From Coccinella septempunctata (taxonomy: Eukaryota > Arthropoda > Insecta > Coleoptera > Coccinellidae): 64,000 nt of DNA. This document shows, in pieces, positions 24,223 to 36,336 of the stretch. The position numbers and the translations under genes were made by a program. The notes below the pieces were generated by a model that was given only the letters and a program-made list of their open reading frames with translations, searched no databases and was not told the DNA's origin. The stretch spans positions 32,964,501 through 33,028,500 of the forward strand of contig NC_058196.1 of the NCBI RefSeq assembly GCF_907165205.1. Direction: 5' to 3'. How positions within the stretch are numbered: position 1 is the stretch's first letter; every line of letters begins with the position of its first letter.

Positions 24223-27200
24223 TTACTTCTTGTTATTGTTCGGAAATTCTTCATCTGTGGGTAGCCGGAAGGGGAATGAGACCCTCGACTGTTGGGCCAT
24301 CAGTTCGGTGTACAATTTCAACTGTTCCTGCGACGTGAACTGAAGAAGGGGGGAGGAGGTTTGGGGGTACAAACTTTGTAAAGCGGCCGAATACAACAGG
24401 GGATCGATCATGGGGAAGTATGGAGAAACCCCCTTGTTACCCTCGTAAAACTGGGATAAATAGTGGGGGAACTGGACGCCTTGGGGGAAATACTTGGGGT
24501 TCGAAGCAGCCTCCGCCACAGTCTTACCCTGAGTATTATTATTATTGGGACGTTTGTTAACCATCTGGTTGGTCTCGGTCTCCTCCCTATGCCTCTTACC
24601 CCGGTTGTTGTTGTTGCTCGATGTGGAGGGTTTAACGTGATCCCCATTCTCCTCCCCCTTTCTCACTTTGTTCTCGGTGCTGGTAGGTTTGTTCGGAACT
24701 TTATACAAGGAATAATCGTTTTTTCTCAGTCTGGTTGTCTCCGGTTCCCTCGAAACCTGGACTTTTTGCTTGGAGTCCACCAGTGTGATCTCCAGGTTGG
24801 ACCCCAACTTCCTACCCTCGAAAATCGGTAAATTGGCGGCTTTCACCACTTTCCGGGGGGTGTTAAAGTTGAACGAGGAGGTGGCTGTGGAAGGTACACT
24901 AGGAACCCTGGTGTCGAACATGGGTTTCTGCGGACTGGCCACGGTTAAATCCAGGAGGTCCCCACCGGTCGGTTTCATCAGGTTCACAGGAGCTTTGGGC
25001 GTATGTACAGTGTAACTATTCACTAGGCAGTCTTTAGGGTTCCCGTAAACAGTTTTTTCGGAGTAGGAGTAAATGGATCTGGACTGGACCACTTTGGGTG
25101 GTGTCGTCGAATCAGTCTTCTCCGGATATGGAAAAATGGTGACAGATTTGTTGTTCGTTCCTTGTTGTATCGTCACCTTGCTGATGTTCAACGACTGGGG
25201 TATGTTGATGGGTAGACGTTCCACCGGTGAAGGAGTCTCTTTCTTCGGGGTGAACAAATCTTTCGTATCGTCTTTAGGAACAAGGGAACAAACTGGAGTA
25301 ACCTCCAAACCGCCCTCTTTCAATATATCCAACTTTTCCTTTCTTAATTCATCGATGAAAGTTGTGTTCAACGAATTCTTCTCCGTCAACTCCTGTTTTA
25401 TATTCTCGAGACTGGGTACCTTCTGATCGTTTTCATCCGAAGGATTGCAGGGTACGTTGAGCACCAGCAACCCTTTTTTACCATCCTCGATTTCGCCCTC
25501 CTGGTTTTCAACGAAAGGCGAAACTTCCCTTTTTATTATTGATACAGTTGGAGGTTTTTCTTCGGTAGCTTCTTCAATTTTAACCGACGCTTCGTTTTCG
25601 TCCCTTTTATCCTCCTCTTTGGTCACTCTAGTCACCTCGATGGCGGATCCGTTCTCGACCTTGATGTTCTCCAGACCGTCCTTATCGGTCGTTATCTCCT
25701 CCATTTTGACAACTTTGGCGAATTTGTCCTTCTGTCGTTCCGGCTTGACCCTCACGCTCCTCAGCGACGAAACTTTGGGTTCCTGTTTGACGTTTCCGTT
25801 GGTTTCCTGAAATTCGACGGAGTTAATGAGGGACCAATAGGTTATGGGCCCGGGTCTCACCTTTGAATCTTGCGGGCTTGGCGGTTTCGGCGGTTTTTCT
25901 ACGGAGGCTGAAGGTGGGGAATCTGTTTCAGATCTTGTGGCGTTATTGGCGGATTTAGACTTCAGTCTTCGTCTTTCGGACACGGGTAGAGGTTTGTATT
26001 CTTCGCCCCTGACGTGACGTTCGTACGGTAACAAGAACCTGGAAATTGCGATAAGATTATCGATATTTTTTTGGGTTCAAACTGGCATACGTACCTTTCG
26101 TAGTGTCTTTTGACGACAGTAGCTGTTCCGGAATTCTGCTGACCGCTCATGTCGTCAGAAACGTTCTTCCATTGGCGATTGGATGTTACCAGGTCGTACC
26201 CGCCCATTTTTTGTACTTTAGTGTAAAAATCGTGGAGATCAACTGAAAAATTTCATAAGGGTCACAAATTTGGTTCAAGCTATCGTTTTTTCAACTCACT
26301 TTCTTTCGATCCCAAACAGGGCGTTCTACCGAGCGGTGTCCTCTTCAGCTTCATGAAGGAAGTGAGTTTTTTCAGGAACTCTTTCGTGTCGCTGTTATCC
26401 GAGGATCTTGTACTTCTTCTAGGCGCGGAACTCTCCAAGCAAAAACCGTTTTTGGCGTTGCTCGGACACGTAGACGCTTTCGACTGGAAGAAAAACATGC
26501 GTGTTAATTCTGACCCCCCTATATATGTTGGTAATATCCGAGGACTGAATGTGAAAAGAAGAGAATAGTAGAGAATCTGTGCTCTATTTCAACTATTGCT
26601 CTATGAGTCGAATCGGTATCGCCCACCCCTGTCCGCGATCGGATCTAACCTCAACTGTCAATTTGACGTTGATTTGTTTACATTTGCGTTTGGTAAACGT
26701 CAAAAATCTCAGCTTTCTGAGGCTTTTTCTGGGCTTTTCCGATCTGGCTCCTTGATTTAGAGTGTTACCTTCACAAGTCTAGAATATTTCAAGAAATAAT
26801 AGGTTTTATTTAGATTTTACCAGGTTTAAAATTGTCTCGAAGTTATGGATGTAGTTACCATTGATATTTGGATTGTTGAAAGCGTACTAAAAAGGGAATT
26901 CTTCAACATTATCAGCGTAAAACTAAACAGAAATCGCGAATTTTATGTTATATCCAATAATCGCTCTGTGTTCTCCTATCTTTAATACCGCAGTAAAGAA
27001 ATGGCATAATGAGCATAGTGATAAGACCAAGTGATATCGGGGTTTTCACGCAGGCTAATTGAACAGTGTATGTCCAATTGAACGATTTTAATGTTTTCAA
27101 TAAATGACCACACTTGACCGGAAAATGCGCCGCTCTACACCTACGTGAGTTGACTCAACGTCGTCGGTCCAAATTAATAGTAAAGACGTCGATTAGCGAG

Positions 27201-30200
27201 GGAATTATCTTATTTGCATACGTACAGGGAGGCCCCATTCCAGTTGGTTCTTCGGAAAACGCGAGAAACTCGATATTTCATGATTTTCTCACGTCAAAAT
27301 TTTTGTATTTTTATTCTATATCCTATTTTGACGTTATTTTGACGTTTGACAGCAGTGTGTGCCTCTCAACTGTCCTGTCAAAGTCAGAAACGTCCAATTG
27401 ACACATGTCAAAATGACGTCAAACTAAAAATGAATAACGAAATTTCAAAAAAATTCGGGATCGAAAGCTTACCTTGGCGGTGAAGGTCGTGATCACAGAG
27501 CACTCCGACTCGTTGCTCTCGGATCCGGGGGAGACGCTCCTCTTTTTCCGCTTGCCCCTGGGGCGGCCCTTCAGCTTGGGCGCGAGGTGGTTGCACAGCA
27601 ACTCGTGACCCTCCAGGTCCGGGTACTCGAACGTGTCCCTGCAAAACATCACCCTGGTGTTTTTGCCGCAACAAGAGAAGCCCCCGAGAGCCTTGACTAT
27701 CGTGTGCTTGAGGTACTCGTCCTCCACACCCTCCAGTCGTCTCATCATAGCCCTGTAGCGGCAGTACTTGGGGTAGCTGAGGATCACCACGGAGGGGCCA
27801 AAGTCCCCCTCTTCGTTTTCTGAAAAAGGTCCAGATATTTCAAACATCCGGCATCGTTGCATTTCGTATAGGTTTATTTTGACCAGCTCTTCTTTCTTGT
27901 GAAAAAAAGATTCAAAAAACGGCGTCTACATGTTCCAATAGTTTCCTGCTCTACTTACCTAAGACGAGTTTTTCTTTATCTACATCTGTGAAGTCAAGGG
28001 AGCTCTCTGAAAGAGATACAGGGCCCACTTCCTCGTTTTCTCCGTCAGGTGGTTCTTTCACTTGTTTGCCGCATCTTCCTAACCTCCCCCACGTCCATTC
28101 AGCGTCCACCGTTATCCACGTGACCAAATCTTCCACTCTGAGCACCACCTTCTCTGCTATGGCCAGTACTTCATCCTGAAACACAGAATAAACACCGATT
28201 ATACACTGATTTCGTATGCACCGAGGGAAAACGGAGAAAAATCAGTCGATATAGAGAAAATGCTCCATTTGTCCAAACCGCTGCGTCTCGTCGGTCGAGA
28301 AGGGGAAAGGTAACAATTCAAACCCTAGAGCAAGACCGGAAAATCCTGAGATCTTTGGCATTTACCAAACGCAAAAGTCAAACTGTCAGTTTGACAGAAG
28401 TTAGGTTAGCAGCGATCACAGACAAGCGTAGGTAAGTAAGTACGTACGTGTTGTTACAGCTTTAGAAATTGACAGTGTGAAAATGATTTTGTTATGAAAT
28501 AGGAGAGTCTACTTCGATTTATCATTTCCAATACTGATCGACCTTTAGAATTGGACGTATGGAAAACAAACTGCGAAAATTTAACGCAGGGGACCGATAA
28601 GACCTCGAAATTATACTGGGTGATGAACAAAGCAATCTGTAAGGTCCGATTAAAATGCCCGATGCTCATAAAACGGTAAAACCACATAAAAGTGGAATAT
28701 TAAAGGGAAAATAGAGTTTGAGCATTTTTATCAATCAAATTTTTTTTATTCCATTCAACCCTTGATCGATCATGAATTTTTTAAACCCAGAATTTTTGGC
28801 CAATATTTAAATCGATAAAGGGCTCAATTCATCTTTTAAAAATTAAAGTTTCGTTGTATGTTGTTATTGTGAAGTTCTATAGAGACCAAAACAAATGAGT
28901 GTACGAGGTCAAGACTATTAGGTGAGCCAGTCAGAAAGTTTGTACTGATTGTGAATCCATTTACTGAACGAAAACAAAAGGAGCAGGACGTAGAGATTAT
29001 TTCAAAGTACCTAACTCATCATTATTGCATTAAACTTTATATGATTTATTATTTTTTTATATTCTCTCATGGTCTATCTTCACAGTCTCGTATTCAACAT
29101 TTTGAATGAAAAGTAAATCATCGATATGACAAATTTCAAATGCTAAAAAAATTCATAGATGCCACATTGTCGTATAACATTATATCTTAAGCAGTGGTGA
29201 AGAAAATAATTGTGAGAACCCCCTAGGGGGTAATACAAATTCAATCAGCCCTTCAAAGACCAAAATTCTTCGGAACGTACACAATACGGTCATATTTTCG
29301 GAACTTTCTAGTTCCTTTGTTGTAAAAATCCGACCAACCCCAAAACTTATGACAAGCAACAGGTCAGGATTCACGATCCGGTCAGTATAGAGAATTTTTC
29401 GAATGAACGTCAAAAATTCGCGCCTCGAACCCAGTACGGACCTGTTCCCCCACCTTTGAATGTGGAAGAAGTACCTACAGCTTCATAAAATCTTAATGTG
29501 AATTCCTTTGAATGTTCGACAGATGACTGATAACATTGGGAATATGAATTAATTTTCAAAACTGGAAAAGTGTGAACTAGACATTTTTTATCGTGGATCC
29601 TTGACCAAGCCCGATTATTCCGATTCACACTGCCATAATACTTTACTCCTGAAGCATAATAATTGAATTCGTCAAAAATAAAACGATTGTAACACTGAAA
29701 ATAATTCAACAAGTGGAGATTTGAAGGTCGAGCTGAGCGTATAGAGAATTAGATATAAACAATTTTCGATACAAATAAAATGTTGAAGGAATTATCAGCT
29801 TATTTCGATTTCCTCTTAGATAATTCGGAGCATTTTGAAAATCCTAAATGCAGGAATCGATTAAATTATCAATGCAGCTAGCTGGATGTTCCAAATTAAC
29901 CGAAAGCAACTATGGTATGTACATCTGTGTTCCGCATAACATACGAAAATGATTTGTCTATGGTATGTGCTTAATAGCAAGCACAGAAATGTTAGTCATA
30001 GAGTTAATAATAAAATCTAATAAAGTAGCGTACCGAATGGAATTCAATTCGTTCAAAGTTTGAAATCCTCGTTGGAACCGATATATGGATCGATCTCCAG
30101 GTAAGCTCACGAAATATAATGTTCCAAGATTGTGTTCGATTCGAATTTGCAGCAGAAAACTCTTTTCAAAATTCATCCATACAATATCCTCACTCGCCAT

Positions 30201-32571
30201 TATCAAAATGAGAATTGTACAATATTATAACGCTGTTAATGCTTTTCGCAGGTCAAAAAACCTTCTTTATTATCTTCCTGAACTTTTCTTTTGAAATTCG
30301 AATAATAAGATCTGCAGGTTATCATTAGCGTGGAAGGTAATCGCAAAATTGATTCTTAGCTTTGTTCTGAAATTCCATAGAATACTAATTGGCTCTTTGA
30401 AATCCCTGATTTTACTCATAAATTCGAATTCTTTACAGATCTTGAAGCTGATAATACAATAATATAAAAAATACATGAACCGAAGCTATTTGTAATCCTC
30501 GAATCAAAATAGATTTGAATCCCACCGAGAAATCAAAACGTCGAAGCACCTCCAACGCCATCTTTCATGATGTTTCATCAGGAATAGAACTCTATGCAGA
30601 TTATTTTTCAACGGAATATAAAAAGGTAATAAATTTTCATGTATCTCACCTCTCCGTGGTCCATTCGACCCTCTGGTGTATTTTCGGGCAAAAAATACAG
30701 TCTCAGGCTGGCCAAAACTTGTTCACTGTTCTTATCAATCCATAACAACTGCAATTCCCCTATGCACAATAAGTCAGAGTCGATCCACAGTTTCACAAAA
30801 AAAAATTCACCCAAAGTCACTATTCTATTTACACCGTTCTTTTTATATTTGAAAGCTTTGTAGAAGGTATACGGCCCATGCTGTCCGCATGAAGCGCCTA
30901 TAAACTGAAACAAAATTTCGAAAAATCAGTGAAAAACGTTGAATAATGAGATATGGATGTGTGTGTGGTTAAAAATACGTCGCATTTCAACCATTCGATG
31001 CTGGAGATGTATGCAAAACAAGCAATAATACGATCATCTACCATAAATACATGAAAATAATCGAGATATCCTATTTTTACGTTAGTTCTGACTAATTTTA
31101 CGAGGTCGACCAGAAAAATCGTGATTTTATTAATTTCAACTACCAAAATGCAAGATGAATCACGTAAAAATTAATAACGAACTCACATAAATAGCTTATC
31201 AAACTTTCAATGCTTCTTATCGAAAATTCCACGATAAAGTTTGAATGGAATTAAAAATTTTAACAATATTCCTTGGATAGTTCAAATTGGTTTCAATTTA
31301 CCTTAACCTTCTTCTCCATTTTAAAACGAATATCCCGAACACTCCTACACGAAATTAATAGCGAACCAAAGCATCGAAGTAATTAAATGTGATCTACAAT
31401 AAAGAATAGACATACAAACATTTCATTTCCCGAGTATCGAGTCTTTCTGATTCTGAAGCAACGTGAACATGGCTGAATAAACAAATTTGTAGGGGGGATT
31501 CAAATACCAGATTATTATACATACAACTACAATTCGTATACTTACACACTATTTCAACTTGAATCGATTAAATACGAATCTTATAATAGCGAAACAAAGG
31601 TACCATAATACCAATTCGATAAACTTAGATCTTTTCCGTATTTTTCAATTCGTAATAAAAGAATTTTATGGTCCTGTTTTCTTTCCATCGGTTAAATTAT
31701 TCTTAAAATGTATTTATTTTTAACTGGCTCCACGATATGAGTAATGAATGTAAGCATGCTAATTATCAAGGAAACATCGATTTATCAAGTTGTTTCAATT
31801 CGTCGAGAAGGAAAAATACGATCTTAAACACGATGGAATTCATTTCAAATCCGAATCTATTCAAAGGTTACTTCCTAAAATAACGTAATTGTGTAATAAT
31901 TTAAAATAATCAATTATATATTTATTGCATCTAATTAACATACGTGGAGCAATGGGATTACCTTATTTCCGTCCATTATCCTATTTGAAGAACAAATTCA
32001 ATCGAAGAGTTCAATTCTCAACTGTGAATTCAAAAGGGAGTTCATGTTTGAAGATACATGTTCTCCATATAAAGAAATAGGTACCATTTCTACATCTATC
32101 TCATTCTACTTATTGATAAATTCACGTTCATGCAAACTGTGCATTAGAAAAGCTAATAAATTTAATGCCTGAAGAGGGGAATGAATTCCTATCGAGAATT
32201 AACAGATATAAATAGTTAAAAATGGTTAAAAAATGAATTCTATGATTGAATATATAATTAAATATGAGGATTCTATAGATCTTAATTTCGATGGTTTGAT
32301 TTATTCATTATTACAATTATCATCGAAAGAAGAGAGAGGGATGAACATAGATGAACCCATATTTTCGCAAATATGAATGGGCGCAACGATTACATTAATT
32401 TGTCTCCAATGAATTAAATTAATCCGAACAATAATAAAGAAAGGTATTATAAGAATTCGATCAGTGACCATATTAAACGCCAGAAAACGTTTTCGTAACT
32501 GCTGGAAATCGGTTGTAGAGGTACGATATTAATCTCGAATTGTTTCTTACCTGAACCACATTATTATCCAT
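24223..32571 (-). CDS. ARID5-family AT-rich interaction domain protein
   Basis: DNA-binding chromatin cofactor related to vertebrate ARID5A/ARID5B; ARID5B partners the PHF2 demethylase in vertebrates (family knowledge). Exons in transcript order: 32551-32571, 30650-30904, 27959-28175, 27473-27819, 26300-26483, 26095-26242, 24223-26038. The sum is 2988 nt, 995 residues plus stop. The first exon encodes only MDNNVVQ and splices in phase 0 to FIGASCGQHGPYTFYKAF, which mirrors the start of vertebrate ARID5B. Residues 1 to about 190 form the conserved N-terminal BAH-like region (FFFVKL..IGELQLLW..LYFLPENTPEGR, DEVLAIAEKV). GRPRGKRKK near 27545 resembles an AT-hook. The ARID spans about residues 312-400 (FYTKVQKMGGYDLVTSNRQW..VVKRHYERFLLPYERHVRGEE). 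The rest is disordered, acidic and Pro-rich. Called complete because the ATG is followed at once by a consensus donor GTAAGA. Confidence 0.93.
26095..26483 (-). other. ARID domain exons of the ARID5 gene
   Basis: Exon 26300-26483 ends in TKEFLKKLTSFMKLKRTPLGRTPCLGSKE and joins in phase 1 to exon 26095-26242 (IDLHDFYTKVQKMGGYDLVTS). This in turn joins in phase 2 to FLLPYERHVRGEE in the last exon. The Trp in RQWKNV and the GGYD turn typical of ARID helices 4-6 are present. Confidence 0.93.
28176..30649. other. ARID5 intron between the second and third coding exons
   Basis: Intron of 2474 nt, AT-rich. No coding exon recognised; ORFs here lack codon bias and family motifs. A short block near 28350-28430 (ACCAAACGCAAAAGTCAAA plus a TGTCAGTTTGACAG palindrome) recurs in reverse orientation near 26650-26715 in the neighbouring intron. 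Confidence 0.6.
30905..32550. other. ARID5 first intron
   Basis: Intron of 1646 nt between the 21-nt first coding exon and exon 2, donor GTAAGA and acceptor TTTCAG on the - strand. Very AT-rich, nothing recognisable inside. Its length just after the start codon would suit transcriptional enhancers, but no specific element is visible. Confidence 0.6.
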
Positions 32572-33740
32572 TTTTATTTACAATTCATCACAGAAAACTT
32601 CACAAGAAAAACACGCTGACACCATCATAGTCTACTTTGTATTTACTCTAATTATGTGACGTCACGATACAGACCTACAGTCGGTAGACATCGGAAGTGT
32701 TCGTTGATACTGGCGCACACACAGGGAGTAGGGAGGAGGTGTCTTTCCCTTTCCTTCTCATTTCTCAATTCCTTCTGACAGAGGATTAGGAAAATATTGT
32801 AATGATTGAGTAGGTAAATGGTGAAGTAACCCCTCTTTTAAGTTGGGCGCTCAATTAGTCCATATTGAATCAAAGAATATACTGACTGAGTTTCTATGAA
32901 AACAATGGCCTTAGCTTAGCATTTACATTCTTCGCACAAACAAACTAAAAAATGGTTTTGACTCGATGCTTTGTTATAAAATGAAGTTCGTTCTTGCTCA
33001 TTTAAAAACACGTTCTGAAAATATTGATAAAAATATCCAAAATATGGTTTTTAACTCGAATTTTGTATTTTTTTTTCAATTTTTATCGATATGGGAAAAT
33101 ATCTGAGTTTCTGCTAACGGAAATAATGTATGGTCAATCAAAGGTGCTCTGGAACGTTTTTTGTGATGTTCTTCAATCTGTTACCCACGAAGTTTCTCAG
33201 TTTTCATTAATTCGTATCAAAATCACATCAGGTCTATTGAAGAATTCATTTGAGCTATCATTTCGACGTTCTAGATACGGAAAATTTTCTTAATTATATG
33301 CATAAAGCTGAATTGTTTCAGAGCGTATTTCGAAAATTCACAAATGCACAGAGATGCGGCATTCTGTGTTGTAACTCCGATCCCGTTATTAGGAATGTAG
33401 AAAATCGAAGAGGTATTAAATAGGGTAACGAAATAATGAAAGTTAGGCAACCACTGTTTCATCAACCGAGCAATGCGGGTAGCCTGTCATGTGTCATTGG
33501 GTCACACATGGCGCGCTACTTGTTTTAAGATAATCCGTACAGTGAGTCTTTGCAAGAGTTAGATTGAAACAACTAAAGAACTCCCATCAAACAAGTGTTT
33601 ATGTCCAAGCTCCATCCCTGAGACGGATTTTTATTCAAAGAAAAAAACTTGAGCCGTCCCTGTGCATCCTTTCGTACCTCTATGGTTCCTTATTTCGTAC
33701 ACAACGCCCAGAGACAAGACTTTCCCTTTCTCTATGACAC
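32572..33740. other. Intergenic region upstream of ARID5
   Basis: Contains the ARID5 5' UTR and presumably its promoter on the - strand; the tract 32640-32760 is more GC-rich than its surroundings. No TATA box or coding sequence could be assigned. Confidence 0.45.
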
Positions 33741-35670
33741 GCCGTTTTCTGTGACTCGGCACAGAGTAATGTGATGACACAAATTTGAGCGAGTATTGTA
33801 ATTCGTTATCACGAAAATATGGAAACAAAGTATATTAAATCCTGATTATTTCCTGAAGAAGACGTATTCGATATATCAGTACGCCTTTCGGAGTAGATTT
33901 TCCACATTATACTTGCCCTCTTCGAAAACTTTCGACAAAGGTAGGATTTCAAATCGAAAACATAGCAACCTGTTACGAAGCCCGTGCATGCGCGAAAATT
34001 CATTTTTCGCTATTGCGTTTCCAAAGGCGATTAGAAAATTCGAAAAGTTCTGACCAACGCCATTTTATAGCGTCCGCCGAAACGAGTTGTGAATTTTGAG
34101 GTTTTTCCAGAACAATTTACCCGTTGAAGTAAGTTATTTTGTAAATTTCGTATTGTTGTTGAGTTGATGGTAGAAAACGTTGATCATTTCTTTTTCGGGA
34201 TGAGCGATTGAACGATAACGTAGGTTATCAATAGAAAATCTGTTTCGTAAAGTGTATTAACTTCAATTTTTCATCACTGGGAGAATTTTGGATACCAAGG
34301 TGACGTGGGAATGGAAGAAAATAAATGATGAGAGCAGTCTTGTCCCTGTTTCTAACTGCAGCCGTCGATGGATGTAGAGCGAAAATGCAAGATAAATTTG
34401 CCAAGTAAGTGAATCCAGATTTATTTCTTCTGATATAGTCAATGAGCTTTGAAGGGAAGGCTCTATATAACGAGCGTTCGAAAGAAATCGTCGTCAGAGG
34501 TTTAGATAGGTTATGGATTTTGAAAATTTGAAGTTATGTCAGTGGAATTAGCGTGTAGCGTAATATTCGATATGTTCGAAGTTTTTCATCGAATAATACT
34601 AGCGGATTCTTGGGGGCATTGCAAACGCTAAATTGATTTTCGTTCATTTTATCGAAACCGATGTAAAATCACAGAATTGTATAGTAAAGGCAAGACGCTC
34701 AAGCACAGAATATCAATTTGGAGAAATACGTTGTTTACTTATTGACTACTAATATTTTCGAACGCACACGTTATAATAACAAATTATAACGTGAATAAAT
34801 ACATTCTATTCATTGAAATTTCTTAAAAAAAAATAACTTTTCGGCAAATTATTGCTTTTCAAACTTCCGAAATCAGTGGTTCATTTTTTCGTTCTGTGAT
34901 GCACAGAGAAATGTAATAGCACAGATTGAGCGAGTGTTTTGAATAGTCCACTTCGTAATTGTGAAAATGTAGTGGTAAAGTGTACAAAATTAATTCGTGA
35001 TTGATCCTGAATACTTTTTCGAGAAATCAATAGACCCTTCTGAGTGAATTTGTGAACAAATTGCCGAATTATTTTCGAAGTATGTCGAAAACGGAAAAAG
35101 TCCGAATCAAAACGTAGCTGCTACGATGTCAGTTTATGCGCGGAGGTCAATTTTTCGTTTCTGCGATTCCAAAGGCGACTGGAAAATTCGAAAAGTTTTA
35201 TGATCAGCGCCATTGTGTTATAATTTTGGCGTCGGTGAAGATGGGTCGTGCAAAGTTTTATATTTTGAGGAATTATCAGAAAAATTTACCCCTTCAAGTA
35301 AGTGATTTTGGATATAATGTTGATCGCTTCATGAATTCGAAGATATCTTTTATTGAATGTCTGGTAGGAAATTTTGACGACCTTACTTCGATTTCAGGAA
35401 GAATGATTCAACCATAACTTTGATATTAATTGAAAATATGAAGGGTAAAGTGTGTGAATTTAAATTTTTCATTACAGGAGGAATTCTGGAAACCAAGGTG
35501 ACGTTGATGTCGAAGAAAAGAAATGATGGATGAGTCTTAGGGTCACAGTCTTGCCCTTCTTGGGGCTGGGCTGCTAAGGGATCTCTCTGAAATCATTTCC
35601 AACTTTAGCCATCGATGGACAAAGGGAAAAAGCAATATTTTTTGTCAATGTGAGTGAATTGACATTTTTT
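33740..35670 (+). repeat. Diverged tandem duplication of a spliced-looking unit
   Basis: Two head-to-tail copies with a period of about 1.15-1.2 kb: about 33743-34425 and 34894-35665. Shared blocks include GAGCGAGT, CCAAAGGCGA followed by GAAAATTCGAAAAGTT (34021 and 35168), TTTACCC-GTTGAA or -CTTCAA just before GTAAGT (34128 and 35297), and ACCAAGGTGACG (about 34293 and 35492). Copy 2 has an acceptor ACAG before GAGGAATTCTGG (35478) where copy 1 has lost the AG. A candidate mini-ORF in copy 2 starts MGRAKFYILRNYQKN, ends LPLQ at the donor, and would continue EEFWKPR stop. Copy 1 breaks this frame. I recognise no family. It may be non-coding 5' exons, a dying small-protein gene pair, or a repeat. 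Confidence 0.55.
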
Positions 35671-36336
35671 TCAATTTTTGTATCGAATTAACGATCTATT
35701 AGAAAATTCGTTTTCAAGTAGGTTAGGGAATTTTGAAAATTGACGTGCTTAACTTGTACCACCGTTCCCAGATTGATGATACGTTAACTTTTTAGTGCAC
35801 TAGCCTTACTTTCGATATAACCGATTTTTTTTTTCATTAAATTAAATTAATTAGTAAATTCTCGAACAATCGGAAACCACAGAATATTATTAGGCATAAA
35901 CGACAACCACAGATCACAGTGTAGTATTTGTAATCTATGATCGGAAAGAACTTCTGTGCTCTTCAGCGAATCTGATCATAGATTACAGAGATTCTTTGGG
36001 ATCTATGGTTCGGAAGTTTATTAGTGTTCTGTGGTTCGGATACTAACCTAACCTAACCCCATTTACGATTAATAAAATTTATATTATTGGTTCTTGCAAT
36101 ATCGATTACGTGTAGTATCTTTTCCGTCGATGATATAATTCTCCAGTGTGAAAAATGTGTTACATCAGGTGAATTTTGAGTGCTCTGTGATCCATAATTT
36201 TGTCTTTGATCTATGCGCGAGTGATAATCTGTGATCCTTGACACAGATTACGGATCTGTGATCAGTGGTCATATGATATTGATGGATTAGAATAAATGAA
36301 AATTCTGAGTACATTTTCCAACTCCTAAAACGCAAA
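35671..36336. other. Region upstream of ATP6AP2, rich in CTGTGATC-like words
   Basis: Holds the ATP6AP2 promoter or 5' UTR. From about 35911 to 36265 the words CTGTGATC, ATCTATGATC and GATCATAGATTA recur on both strands, including a 12-bp perfect inverted repeat, 35931-35942 against 35974-35985. This looks like a decayed small inverted-repeat element. Confidence 0.45.

Noticed and set aside
30905..30913. An alternative start (XFQ) for ARID5 just upstream of FIGASCG
   Set aside because: The codon is TTG, and the bases are the TTTCAG splice acceptor. A proper ATG exon with a donor exists at 32571-32551.
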